Notes under the pieces: generated by a model
The model's database searches: none
What the model was told of the DNA's origin: nothing
What the model saw: the letters and a program-made list of their open reading frames with translations, nothing else
Made by a program: the position numbers and the translations under genes
Shown: positions 54,236 through 64,000 of the stretch, piece by piece
How positions within the stretch are numbered: the stretch's first letter is position 1
Layout: each line of letters starts with the position of its first letter
NCBI GenBank assembly: GCA_963691815.1
Contig: OY829656.1
Location: 13,719,476-13,783,475 of the forward strand
Reading direction: 5' to 3'
Origin: Echiichthys vipera
Lineage: Eukaryota > Chordata > Actinopteri > Perciformes > Trachinidae
DNA length: 64,000 bases

Positions 54236-55880
54236 TTTAAAGTTTGTATCTTCAGTATAACACAAAAAGGATGGTAGGCAGACTATATAAACAGTATTTA
54301 TATTATGAGCACTTGAAGGAGCTGTCATCCATGTTGCCTTTTAAAGTTGAGTTTTAAGGATTTATTTTAAATGTGCCTTGGGGTCAGACTGTTTTTGACT
54401 CCAAGGTCAAGAATCATGTTTGAAACTTGAGCCTGAAAACATGAAGTCCTTGAAGTGTTAAAAAAAAATGGAAATGTAAACATCAACGATTCCATGGCAA
54501 AGGTGAAAACTCTCACCTGCTGAAGATGATCATGATTAAGTGTCTCAGAAAGAACTGCTAAACGAACCTCAGGGTGAGACTGTTTTATCAACTATTAGTA
54601 AGCATACACTTAAAGTGAGTGTATGTGTGAATTTACCTCGAATTTATCATGATTTATACAACACTGTTCTCAGCACAAGATGTCGTATCGGTGACCTTCC
54701 GATATATCATAAGATCTGGCAGAAGCACATCTCGGCGCTGCCACTTTGTCCTTCGTCTCTTTCCTAACTTGGCTTGGTCAGACTGCAACTCTTTGTACTT
54801 GGTATTCCTGTGAGTAAGATCCAGCTAGAATCCAATAAAGCAGACGCATTATGTTAAAAAGATCAGCTCAAGGTTAAGTGTGTATATTTTTCACCAGGAA
54901 ATGCGTTCGGCCCACCAACGAGCTTGCATGGGATGAAAATTTTATGATGAGAACAGGATATTTGTTCCTTGAGTGCTCACAATCCTTCGGCTGTGGATAA
55001 CGGTGCATTAGCTCATCTCCTTTTCCTTCTGTGTGTGTGTATGTGTGCTTACGTGCATAGGAACGAGTGTATGTTTACCATACTTTTGTTTGTGTTGGCG
55101 AATGTGTATTTATGTTGTTCGGCTATATGAAATAGAGAAAGCCGGCTTGGGTTTTGCGCAGGGTGGGGGTGGTTGCACAGTGAAAAAGTAAGCAGAGGCG
55201 GCTTCCATCGGACTGTGTTTGCATTTTACCGCAGGAGGCGGCTCAGGCAGGGCTTCCATTGGAGGGAAGGTTGGTGTATGAGAAATGTATACATTACTTA
55301 CGCTGCTGGGAAGTCAAAACGTGAGCCGCGGGTTATCATAGCAAGGCCTTGTTCACAGCGGGGTGAAACAACAGAACTGAGAAAGAGCTAGTCGATAGTC
55401 CCGAGTGTCCCTTTTCCAGCCTCCAGAGAGAGAGCTGTTTGTTCAGAGGGCAGTGGAGGGAGGAGACATGGGAGGCTCAGCAGGGAGTGTTTGCCTTGCC
55501 AGGGCTTGTTGTCTCTACTAGGTAGGGCTGAGTATGATATTGTCATAACTGCAGTATGAAGGCAAAACCATAAGTAAACTCAGGTAGAATGACAATCCGG
55601 TTGCATAAACTTGTCGGCCATGCAAACATCGTCTCAACCATGGCCCGCTGCGCCGTCTTCCATTTCTTTTACTGCATTGTTTTCAGTCAACTCTTCTTTT
55701 TTCCATTTTTTTCATCCCTCTGCCTCACTCCTCCTGCATTGCTGCAGCACTGGGCACTTGTCTCCTACTTGGCTAAGCCGCCGTCCTTCCCTCCCCTCCT
55801 CTCTAGATTGCTCCTTGGCATCCATCAGTTTAGCTGCAGCTCCCCATGAGGCCTGATGGGTCATGGCTACACACACACAC

Positions 55881-55929
<49 letters not shown>

Positions 55930-57861
55930 GAGAGAGACATTCTCAGCAGCCCTATTCATGCATGAACCTCTCGACCCATCTGCGACTCAGCTCCTACAGA
56001 TGGCAGCCGAGGCAATTTAGAGAAGTTGTCAAATGTCACACCACCAACACGTGAATGGAGAAATCTGAAATAAGGAGGAAGCGAGTTGATGGTTTCTCTC
56101 TGGAAACTAGCCAGCATATGCATTTACTCAATGTGTAATAGTACGCAAGAGGACTTAGTTGAGGAGTAGTTTAAGGGTGGGGACAGGGCAGGGGAGGGGT
56201 GGCGGTTTTGCTATTGCGGAGCTCATGAGTAAGTCTCACTTGACAGGCACTTTGAAACTGTTCCTCGACTCCTGGTGAAGACCAAACCTGTCCATGTCAA
56301 AAGGAGCTTTCCTTTTCCTGAAAAAGCATCTGCTCCATCTTGTAATGTTCCTTCTGAAGGCAAAGAAGACAGTGATCAGTAAAAAGAAATATCATTGTTC
56401 AGTCAGCTCAAGTGTTTCTTGCTCTTTCCTCTCTGTCTTTGAAGAGCAATCGCACATTTTCCTATCTCTGGCAGGTGGGTGTTGTTCCAAGCAGAATGAG
56501 CCGTCTTTAAGAAGGAAGAAAAGAAAGAAAGGAAAAAGCATCCCTCAATGTGGAAATTCAACTTTTACATTCTGCTGTTGTTACATTACACACACACAGG
56601 TCTGAAATACACTCACCTACACACGCACCATCCATAGACATGCATTAATGGAGAGGTGTCGGAGCGAAAGGGCTGCCACATAGGCGGCGCTCCAAGCTGT
56701 TTATGCAGGGAGCTCAATGTAAGGACTCGGTGTGTTGAGGAGTTGGTGAATTACTGAAAACAACCACTGCTGTTTTTCTCCAGGGGGCAGATGTGTTATG
56801 AAGAGAGCCATGAAAAAAGATTGTTGCTTTACTTAAACTACACATAAAAGTAGCTATTATACTGTCACTTTATAGTTCCTTTTTTTTTAATTCAACTTTT
56901 TTTTGGAATTATAACTGGAGTATGTTATACAGCACAACATATGTACATCATTTCTCTGTAAAAAATAAAATAAAAACGTAATGAATAAAATAAATATATA
57001 CACCTAGATGTGTACAAACCGAAACTGTACTGTATATACCACACACACATACACCTACATGTACACATACAAACATATGCTTACATACATCCATAAACAC
57101 ATACATAAGTAATGTAAGGCAAAAAAAAAAAATACAGACCACTCCATGTTGAACTAAGTGATAAATATCGGGCAGGAAAGTAATGCAAATCAATTTATTT
57201 CTTGTAACCCTGTACACTTACGTTTGTCACCATTACATCTCCAGCCTGTTTACAAATTTCAAATAATCACTTAATAGTTACTGATAAATTCAGTAAGTTC
57301 AGTAAAACAAGCTGTTGTAGGAGTGAACTCTCTTCTCAAACTAAATAATAAAGGATCTCTGTTAAGTTTCAGTTTCGTTTTTTATGTTAGAAGCGGAGCC
57401 TCTTCCCAAACAATTTAACAAACGACCTTTGAACAAGTGAATATCCAACACTGTCTGAGTTTTCTGAGAACACACAACCATGTAGAGATAAATACCATAC
57501 GGCTGTTTAGTTTGTTTACTAAAAGGACAAGGTATAGAGCTGTTCTATAGGAAAGGGATCCTTAAATGAATCCTTTTGGGATCTGACGCTATTCAGAAAA
57601 TACAATTCAATTAAATTAACTTGACTTTCAAGGGGAGCAGGGGCTTCATTTAGGGAGTTGGAACTTAGGGAGGTAGAATTGGGAGATAAACAATAGTTAA
57701 AATGAATAAGTAATCAGAAAAGGCTCCTAACACAAAATTAATAAAAATAATTTGAAAGAAAGTCCAGCTGAATAAATGTACTCCTAAAGAAAACAAACAC
57801 AACACAAATAAACAGTTTTAACAGTTCCCTTTTAACAGTAATTAGAGTGCATCTTTCTGTT

Positions 57862-58000
57862 TGTGTGTGTGCGTGTGCGTGTGCCTGTGCGTGTGCGTGT
57901 GCGTGTGCGCGTGCGCGTGTGTGTGTGCGTGTGCGTGTGCGTGTGCGTGTGCGTGTGCGTGCGTGTGCGTGTGCGTGTGCGTGTGCGTGTGCGTGTGCGT

Positions 58001-58040
<40 letters not shown>
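57862..58040. repeat. (GTGCGT)n/(GT)n compound microsatellite
   Basis: Alternating GTGCGT hexamers pass into a pure GT run at about 58009-58040, immediately to the left of repeat copy B, at the same relative position as the (GT)n beside copy A. Alternating CG/TG purine-pyrimidine sequence has strong Z-DNA potential. Overlapping Thr-His or Arg-Val frames are artefacts. Confidence 0.95.
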
Positions 58041-58042
<2 letters not shown>

Positions 58043-58664
58043 AGAAAACATAATAGTTGTGTGTCAAGCAGAATCATTTTGCAAATAATGAATTGAGCTA
58101 CCCAGGGGAAATTTGGGGTCTTCATTTTTTACATCAACACAGTCAATTTAAAGTCACATAAGTTATGATATACAACTGACATGCAGATGTTTAATACACC
58201 TGCCGCTATCCAGTAATCATGAGACTTTCAAATTGAAATTTGCTATCTGACAAAATAACGGATGAGCCTGTGTTGTTGTCTGCATGTCTCTTTCTGTGCC
58301 CAGTAGCGTGACATTAATGCCAAATTAATTTCTTCCCCAGTTATCAATTTGATTGACTATTGCAGTACCATCTGTTGTTGGATCGCATGGTGGTGCAATC
58401 CAGCAAGTGTTTGATTTGTCTCAATTTTCTGCAGTGTTGAGTTGCAATAAATTGTTGAAAGTACTCTACTGTTGTTTTCCACATAACTAGTGTCAACGTA
58501 GTTTGAAGGTTTTTGTGGTAAACATAACGTAACTACCATAACCCATAACCAACAGAGGTTACCCTATATTCAGAAGGACAGTACAAGAAAAATAATGTGT
58601 TGTTGGTTTTTTACATTAAAGCATGTAAACGTCTTCAAAAAGAAACCCAAAATACAAGTATGAA
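58041..58664 (-). repeat. 0.6-kb interspersed repeat, copy B
   Basis: Near-identical to copy A over about 600 bp, with small indels (for example extra TTTTTACATCA near 58125) and few substitutions. It carries the first part of the shared terminus (TACATTAAAGCATGTAAAC...AATACAAGTATGAA), but the last about 40 bases of the terminus, including the GGACCT end, are missing and replaced by the (CGTG)n run that follows. Confidence 0.85.
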
Positions 58665-58666
58665 AG

Positions 58667-58702
<36 letters not shown>

Positions 58703-58731
58703 TCCGTGCGTGCGTGCGTCCGTGCGTGCGT
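58665..58731. repeat. (CGTG)n tetranucleotide repeat
   Basis: About 16 CGTG units with two CGTC interruptions, directly abutting the truncated right end of repeat copy B. It contains a CpG in every unit, unusual in a CpG-depleted intron. Confidence 0.95.
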
Positions 58732-59305
58732 TGCTCTCCTTTTACGGCATCAAGTCAGCATTAGTTGGTGCCATACCGTTCATTTACTCTGATTGACTAT
58801 AAACTGTGTGGAGTTACTAGTCCAAACTTTTTCGCCCATCACCCAGCCGGTCTGGATTTTGCTTGACTGTTGCAACAAAGTATTTTCCATCAAGGCTTGG
58901 CTCAAGTTGTCCATGCTCACTCCAAACAATCATTTTTCTTTTTATAGGGTGATATAACATCATGCCTTTTCACAGTTTTCATTCATTTAGACTAAATGAA
59001 CCCGAGGCTTGGTTTCAATCTCCTGTGAGCAGAAGGGGAGGAAAGGAGTGAGAAATGTGAGTGGAAAATGCTTTGTACAATTAGAGTCAAAAACATACTC
59101 CTTGGCTGAGTCATAACTCTTAACACACAGACATGATGTACATATTTTTAGATTCAGTGTGACTTATTCTTCCAGAGGATGTCATTATTTCTACTCATTG
59201 TGAATAAATGTCCCTAAATCTGCTTGGGGATCGTAGAAAAAAGACTCTCCTTTTAACTCTTTTAGCTGCCAGAACATCCAAGGGTAGGGCAAAGAAGAAC
59301 TGCTA

Positions 59306-59346
<41 letters not shown>

Positions 59347-60894
59347 TTTGGAAATCCCCGATCCAGACTGACTGTCCTTTCACTGGGCTTCGCTGCACCT
59401 TTTGAAGCGGACTGTAGACCTACATGTCTGTTATATAACTCATGCCCTATCACACACAAACACACCCTCATACGTTACTACCTCTGAGCTGCTACCCCCT
59501 TCCTAATCCCAGATATGTATTCATCAGAAACTTGCCTCATCTTTCTTTTATATTTTATATTTTCAATTAAAAGTGACGGTAAGAGTTACTTACAGCCCTC
59601 TCTATTCGACCTCCTCCTCACTGGAAATGTTGCGTCCGATGAATATACAGTAGACGGCTTATATGTAGAGGTGTGTACAGCTTATCTCAGAGGCTCAAGC
59701 AAGGGCAAATAATCAAAGCTCTTAAACTAACAAAAGATTGGTGGGACTTCCCTGCTTGTGCTGAAGGCCTCTCCTGATTGTTTTGTATGGTCCAGAGGGG
59801 GCAGTTACTGTTACTGTTGTCCGGGAAAAAGCAGTTGTCACACTACTGTCGCTGTGTTGGTTATTTGTTTATTTGCGTCTCCTAGTTAACAAAATTGAAC
59901 CACTGCTGTTGACAGATGGCTTTTATAAAGTTCACCCACTACAAATCCTCCATTCAACCCAAACATCTAGAAAGCACTCGCAGAGTTATTCTGCGTTAAT
60001 TAACTCTGCAGTTAATTAGGAGGTTGCTATTTCCCATATGATATAATTATCTGTTCTGGGTGGCAATACAAAGTGAGACGAGTCATCGCAGCAGTTATCA
60101 AATTTCAAGATGTGTCATCTGTCAACTGATGTGATAAAAACAGTCTAATATTCCCAAACTGCTCTTTGTCTTTGTGGTGTTGCTGTGTGAAAGAAGCGCA
60201 GTGAGAAATGCTTCTTTGTTGCCTTCAAATCAAATCGATTACTCCATCATGGCACGGATACAAGTCAGTTTTGTAAAGTTTAAAACTACCTGTATGGCTG
60301 AGATACCATCACTGTATCTAATTACATTATTGATCTATTTGTGTGTGTCTGTGTTTTTGTGCCTTACAGATATTGCACAAATAAATTTGCAGCAAAAGGA
60401 GATATTGAGGTTCTTATTTCTGTTTACATGGTCAGACAGTGGGTCTGGAGGGAGAAGACCAATAAAGGCAGCCCAGATATTGCCAAATATCGGTAAACAA
60501 ACCAGTGAAGTTGGGATTGAGTGAGGCCAACTTTTGAACTTTAGTCCTTTTATGAAAAAAGTATTTTTTTTAAGAGTTTAACTTCTCAGTGAATGTATGT
60601 GATTGATCACAAAATCAATATGTAAGTGTCAAGAAGAAAGCAGATTTCCTTTCAGGACATAAACAGAAACATCTTCCTGTGTTATCTGTTTCAACGGTCC
60701 TATTAAACGATAGGAAGCTGCTATTTTCTCAGCGAGTCGTCAAAGTTTATGTTAGTCTTAAAATAACAAGTAGTAATTCTAGAAAAACTGCTACCCGGTG
60801 GAATTACTTTTTCTTGCCTCAGGTATTCTCACTTACCTCACCTTACTTACCTTGTCACCTTATGATCAGGTTGGATCTAGGACACCACATAAAA

Positions 60895-60954
<60 letters not shown>

Positions 60955-60967
60955 TGTTATATATATA
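60895..60967. repeat. (AT)n microsatellite
   Basis: An AT dinucleotide run with a short interruption near 60946-60957, in MCU intron 2. A second, shorter one lies at about 59312-59342. No coding content. Confidence 0.95.
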
Positions 60968-62653
60968 TAACAGTTTCAACTGATTCTAACCTACTATTCA
61001 TTTTCCCTCAGCAGGTCATTTCTGTAATGTAAATATGTCACCCAGACACTGATGTAAGCAACTATGTAGCAGAAATCTGAATATGAATAACAACCCTTTG
61101 GTATCTTTTGATGTAAATTGAAAATAGTCTTATGAGCTTATAGTCACAAACTCAGAATGTGGCATTTATGCGGGGCCCCCGGCTTACCCGCATTGCTGCC
61201 ATAATCATGTTATGACTAGATTATTTATGTGTGTGTGAACCAAGATGCTGCTCAAATGTCTGCAAAATGATGAGTCTCCAGAAAAACCTTGACCTTTGAT
61301 TTTGAGAAGCTGACGAGACAAGATGAGATTTACATCTGATATTTAACACTCTGTGTTAGTATTACCCAAAACTTCAATCAATATCATTCTTTTTAATTGT
61401 TAAACGTGTATTGTGGTAACATCCAAGGACTTTCTTGGTTTCAGTGATCAAACCGGGGCCATGTTGTGTCGGGCGGCTTGCCAGAGGTGACGCTCTAAGG
61501 CACTTCTCTCAGAAAGACAGTGATCACACTGAAGCCGTTAATCTTCTCATTTGTAGTGCATGTAATAGTCGTCCTTGGAAGGTAATGTGACATACATATT
61601 AACATCTGTTACAAAAAAAGGAAGATGTTTTTGCTACAAGGTACCTGAATCACTTGAAGTATGTTCGAAGCTAGCTAGTTAGTCTGTTCTGGGAGGCAAA
61701 AATGATGGCGATACTTCTGTGCCCTTGCCACAGCTCATTCGTTAACATCCAAGCTCAACTCCCTGCAGTGAGGGAGAGAGGGAAATGGGCAGGAACAATA
61801 GCAGTGGGGGGTGTAGCGGTAGGGGGAGAAAGATGGAGAATTAAATCACATTCAAACTGGAAGGAATTTGAGGGGTAAAGGCGACGCGATAAGCAGCATT
61901 CTGATGATGAGGATTAAAATATCGTGAATAGCAGCAAGAGGGCGGAAAGATATGATGACTGTTTTTTTTTTTTTGTCGGAGCATTAGGGAGGCTGACCAG
62001 CTCACTTGCAATTTTAGGTCAATATATCATTTAGGGGAGATGAAGGGGCAAAGATAAGAGGAAGAGCTAGAGGCGGGAGGAGAGAGGATGGGGACCGTCG
62101 ACATCAGCTATGCAGTCTGATCCACCATTAATATCAGTGGAGTTAATTAGTCACTGCTCAGGTTGTTTGGCCCTTCTCCTGCCCCCTCTGTGGTCTCTGA
62201 GTCAGGTCAGTGTGTTTTTCACGACTCCCAAAGCTTGTGCACAATGGTCGCCACATCACATGCAGGCAGGATGGTATGAAATCAAGCTCAGTATATTGAG
62301 ATCTGAAAGCTGTCTGCTGATTCTGTATGCTGGGTCCATTCCCCCGGACCCTCCAGGTGGACCGAATGATAGACGGTCCAAAGACGTTGGCCCACTTTTT
62401 GCAAAACTGTGTGAAAGGGGGCTGCTCCCTACTCAGGCCATCGGCACAGGACCTGTGAGTATTTGATGCTTGTTGTGAAAGCCCTGGAGTAAAGCTATTG
62501 TTATGAACAGTCAGACGAGTGGGACCCAACAGAAAAAATCCTGGACTTTTCAGTATGGAATTCAGTATCTTTGAAAATCATCCTCTGAGCAGTCTTCCAC
62601 CAATAGTCATCATTATAGACAGTCATTTAAGAACCAACATGATTTAATATTAA

Positions 62654-63237
62654 AGGTCCAATATTATGTTCACTCTCAGGTTCATGCTTGTATTTTGGGG
62701 TTTCTACTAGAACATGTTTACAGACTTTAATGTAAAAAAAATAGTGTTTTTCTGATACTGTCTGTCTGAATGTTATATAATAATAATAATATATCATTAT
62801 ATTATTATAATAATAATAATAATATAGTATTATTATACTATTCCCTTTCTATCCGAAACACTGTTTTAGCACCTGTCTCTATCAGCCTCCCAAAAAAAGC
62901 CCAGTCCGCTCTGATTGGTCAGCGTGTCCGGGGCTTACACATCTGTGCGTTTGGCGTCTCTGTACCGTCATTACAGCCACAGCATGACTGAAAAAGCACT
63001 GTAGTGGCCCTTTCTACCTATATATAGAATAGTTGAAACTGAACAGATGTCCCGACGGCTCATTTAAAGACACAGTGTCCTGACTAAGGCTGTGTGCATT
63101 TCTCCTTGGGTTGCGCTTTTTGATGCTTTCACAGCATCAAAAAGCGCCTCTTTAAAAAGCGCCTATTTATAAAGCCCCTCAAACTGCTTAATAATAAGAA
63201 ATGACATTGAAATCTCACCTTTTACAATATGGGACCT
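62654..63237. mobile_element. TTAA-flanked non-autonomous DNA element
   Basis: A 584-bp element with TTAA on both sides (62650-62653 and 63238-63241) and inverted ends AGGTCCAATATTATG / AGGTCCCATATTGTA. TTAA target duplication is the hallmark of piggyBac-type transposons, though the ends do not start with the usual CCC, so superfamily is uncertain. Internal landmarks are a GTTTCTACTAGAACATG block, an (ATA)n palindromic region at about 62775-62840, TCTGATTGGTCAGC, and a perfect hairpin at 63113-63147. No transposase. Confidence 0.75.
63113..63147. repeat. Perfect 15-bp stem, 5-nt loop hairpin
   Basis: GCGCTTTTTGATGCT at 63113-63127 is exactly reverse-complemented at 63133-63147 around the loop TTCAC. 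A partial third copy of the arm (AAAAAGCGCC) follows at about 63154. It lies near the right end of the TTAA-flanked element and is probably a by-product of that element's structure; the stem is short for a microRNA precursor. Confidence 0.85.
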
Positions 63238-64000
63238 TTAAGAAGGGCTGTGGTCAAGACGATTGAGTAAAACCCTTGTCACTCTAGGAAGTGGCACAGC
63301 AACGTTCAGCCACAAACAAATCAAAACAAGCTGGCCTAGAAGATCATGCTAAAACTTGGCATTCACAATAGCTGTCTGCCTATCTTGGTTTGCTAATGGG
63401 AGAGAAAAGTAAACAACAGTTTAATCAAGAGACTTCTTTAACCCTCCGACTTCTGTCTGAAATTATGCCATAGTGACACTGATGATATTTTCTGTATACA
63501 ACGTGACACACAATATCATTATTGAATGTGAACCGGTTTCAGTTGTACAGACTGTAGCTGTTTAACATGTCATGCTTTGATATGTCTGTATCCATTTATG
63601 CTGCAGGGATAAATCACAATTTTCTATGAAGATCAGTCAGTATTTAAAGTGAATACTTTTTACTGCTACTGTGTGAAACAGATCTGTTAAAAACTGATTT
63701 AATCCTGCTCTGGAACAACATTTATACTGCTGCACAATTGGCATAAATGTGAAACATTCCTACACGTTTCACTCAATTTCCAAACTAACATCTCAGTTTT
63801 ATTTATTATGTTGTCTGTGAGGGGAAATGAAAAACAAATCAAAAACCTTTCTCTGTCTCTTGTTTCTAAAATGTAGCACGTAATTAAGTTTTACTTAAAG
63901 TAAATTAATTTAATGTACTCCTATTAAATATTTGTAATATTTGGGTGGTATCTTCATGGTTGAATGCACTTATAGTTGTGTTGTTGTTTTGAATAAAAGC

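Noticed and set aside
57738..58125. Arg-Val/Thr-His frames up to 109 codons
   Set aside because: Translated GTGCGT-type microsatellite on both strands.
62110..62529. 118- and 123-codon overlapping frames on opposite strands
   Set aside because: No recognisable domain; the only interesting part is a different frame with splice-like sites, reported as a weak finding.
62775..62840. (ATA)n palindromic region as a CRISPR-like or origin-like repeat
   Set aside because: Simple AT microsatellite inside a transposon; no spacer structure and the genome is a vertebrate's.

Overview
The window is vertebrate genomic DNA, most likely from a percomorph-type teleost fish. The evidence is split genes with consensus GT/AG splice sites, AT-rich introns, very long (TG)n, (TA)n and (CA)n microsatellites, and fish-type interspersed repeats (a tRNA-derived SINE, an L2-like LINE tail, hAT-, Harbinger- and TTAA-type non-autonomous DNA elements). 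There is no bacterial-style gene organisation. Almost all long open frames are microsatellite translations or chance; the real coding sequence seen is about 0.8 kb.

Two genes are recognisable, both partial and arranged head to head. On the minus strand, 17,6xx down to 1 is the 5' part of MICU1, the EF-hand gatekeeper of the mitochondrial calcium uniporter: a proposed non-coding exon 1 (about 17,454-17,640), then coding exons at 13,933-14,097, 12,517-12,709, 10,467-10,629 and 7,379-7,422. These join in frame (phases 2, 0, 1, 0) and give about the first 188 residues. The EF-hand exons lie beyond position 1. On the plus strand, MCU, the pore subunit, begins at 24,300: exon 1 is 24,300-24,416 and the probable exon 2 is 51,652-51,762, separated by a 27.2-kb intron. 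The conserved MCU domain exons lie beyond 64,000. The two genes are also divergent neighbours in human (10q22.1), so the window is a conserved synteny block holding the channel and its calcium sensor.

Layout: 1-17,453 is MICU1 exons and introns; about 17,700-24,190 is the intergenic spacer with a (TC)n/(TA)n tract, a hAT-like element and a tRNA-SINE; 24,190-24,416 is the MCU promoter and exon 1; 24,417-51,651 is MCU intron 1, packed with transposon remnants (hAT-like elements, an L2 tail, a Harbinger-type element with a SANT/Myb-like relic, a BED-finger hAT relic), a near-perfect 35-bp palindrome and one exon-like minus-strand block at 38.9-39.0 kb; 51,763-64,000 is MCU intron 2, with a 289-bp (GT)n run, a 0.6-kb repeat present twice (53.6 and 58.0 kb), and a 584-bp TTAA-flanked element at 62.65-63.24 kb whose terminus is shared with those two copies.

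I found no CRISPR array, operon, phage or novel defence-type system. The items most worth checking are the unexplained exon-like block and palindrome near 38.7-39.0 kb, the chimeric TTAA-terminus repeats, and the possible NAGNAG acceptor of MCU exon 2.
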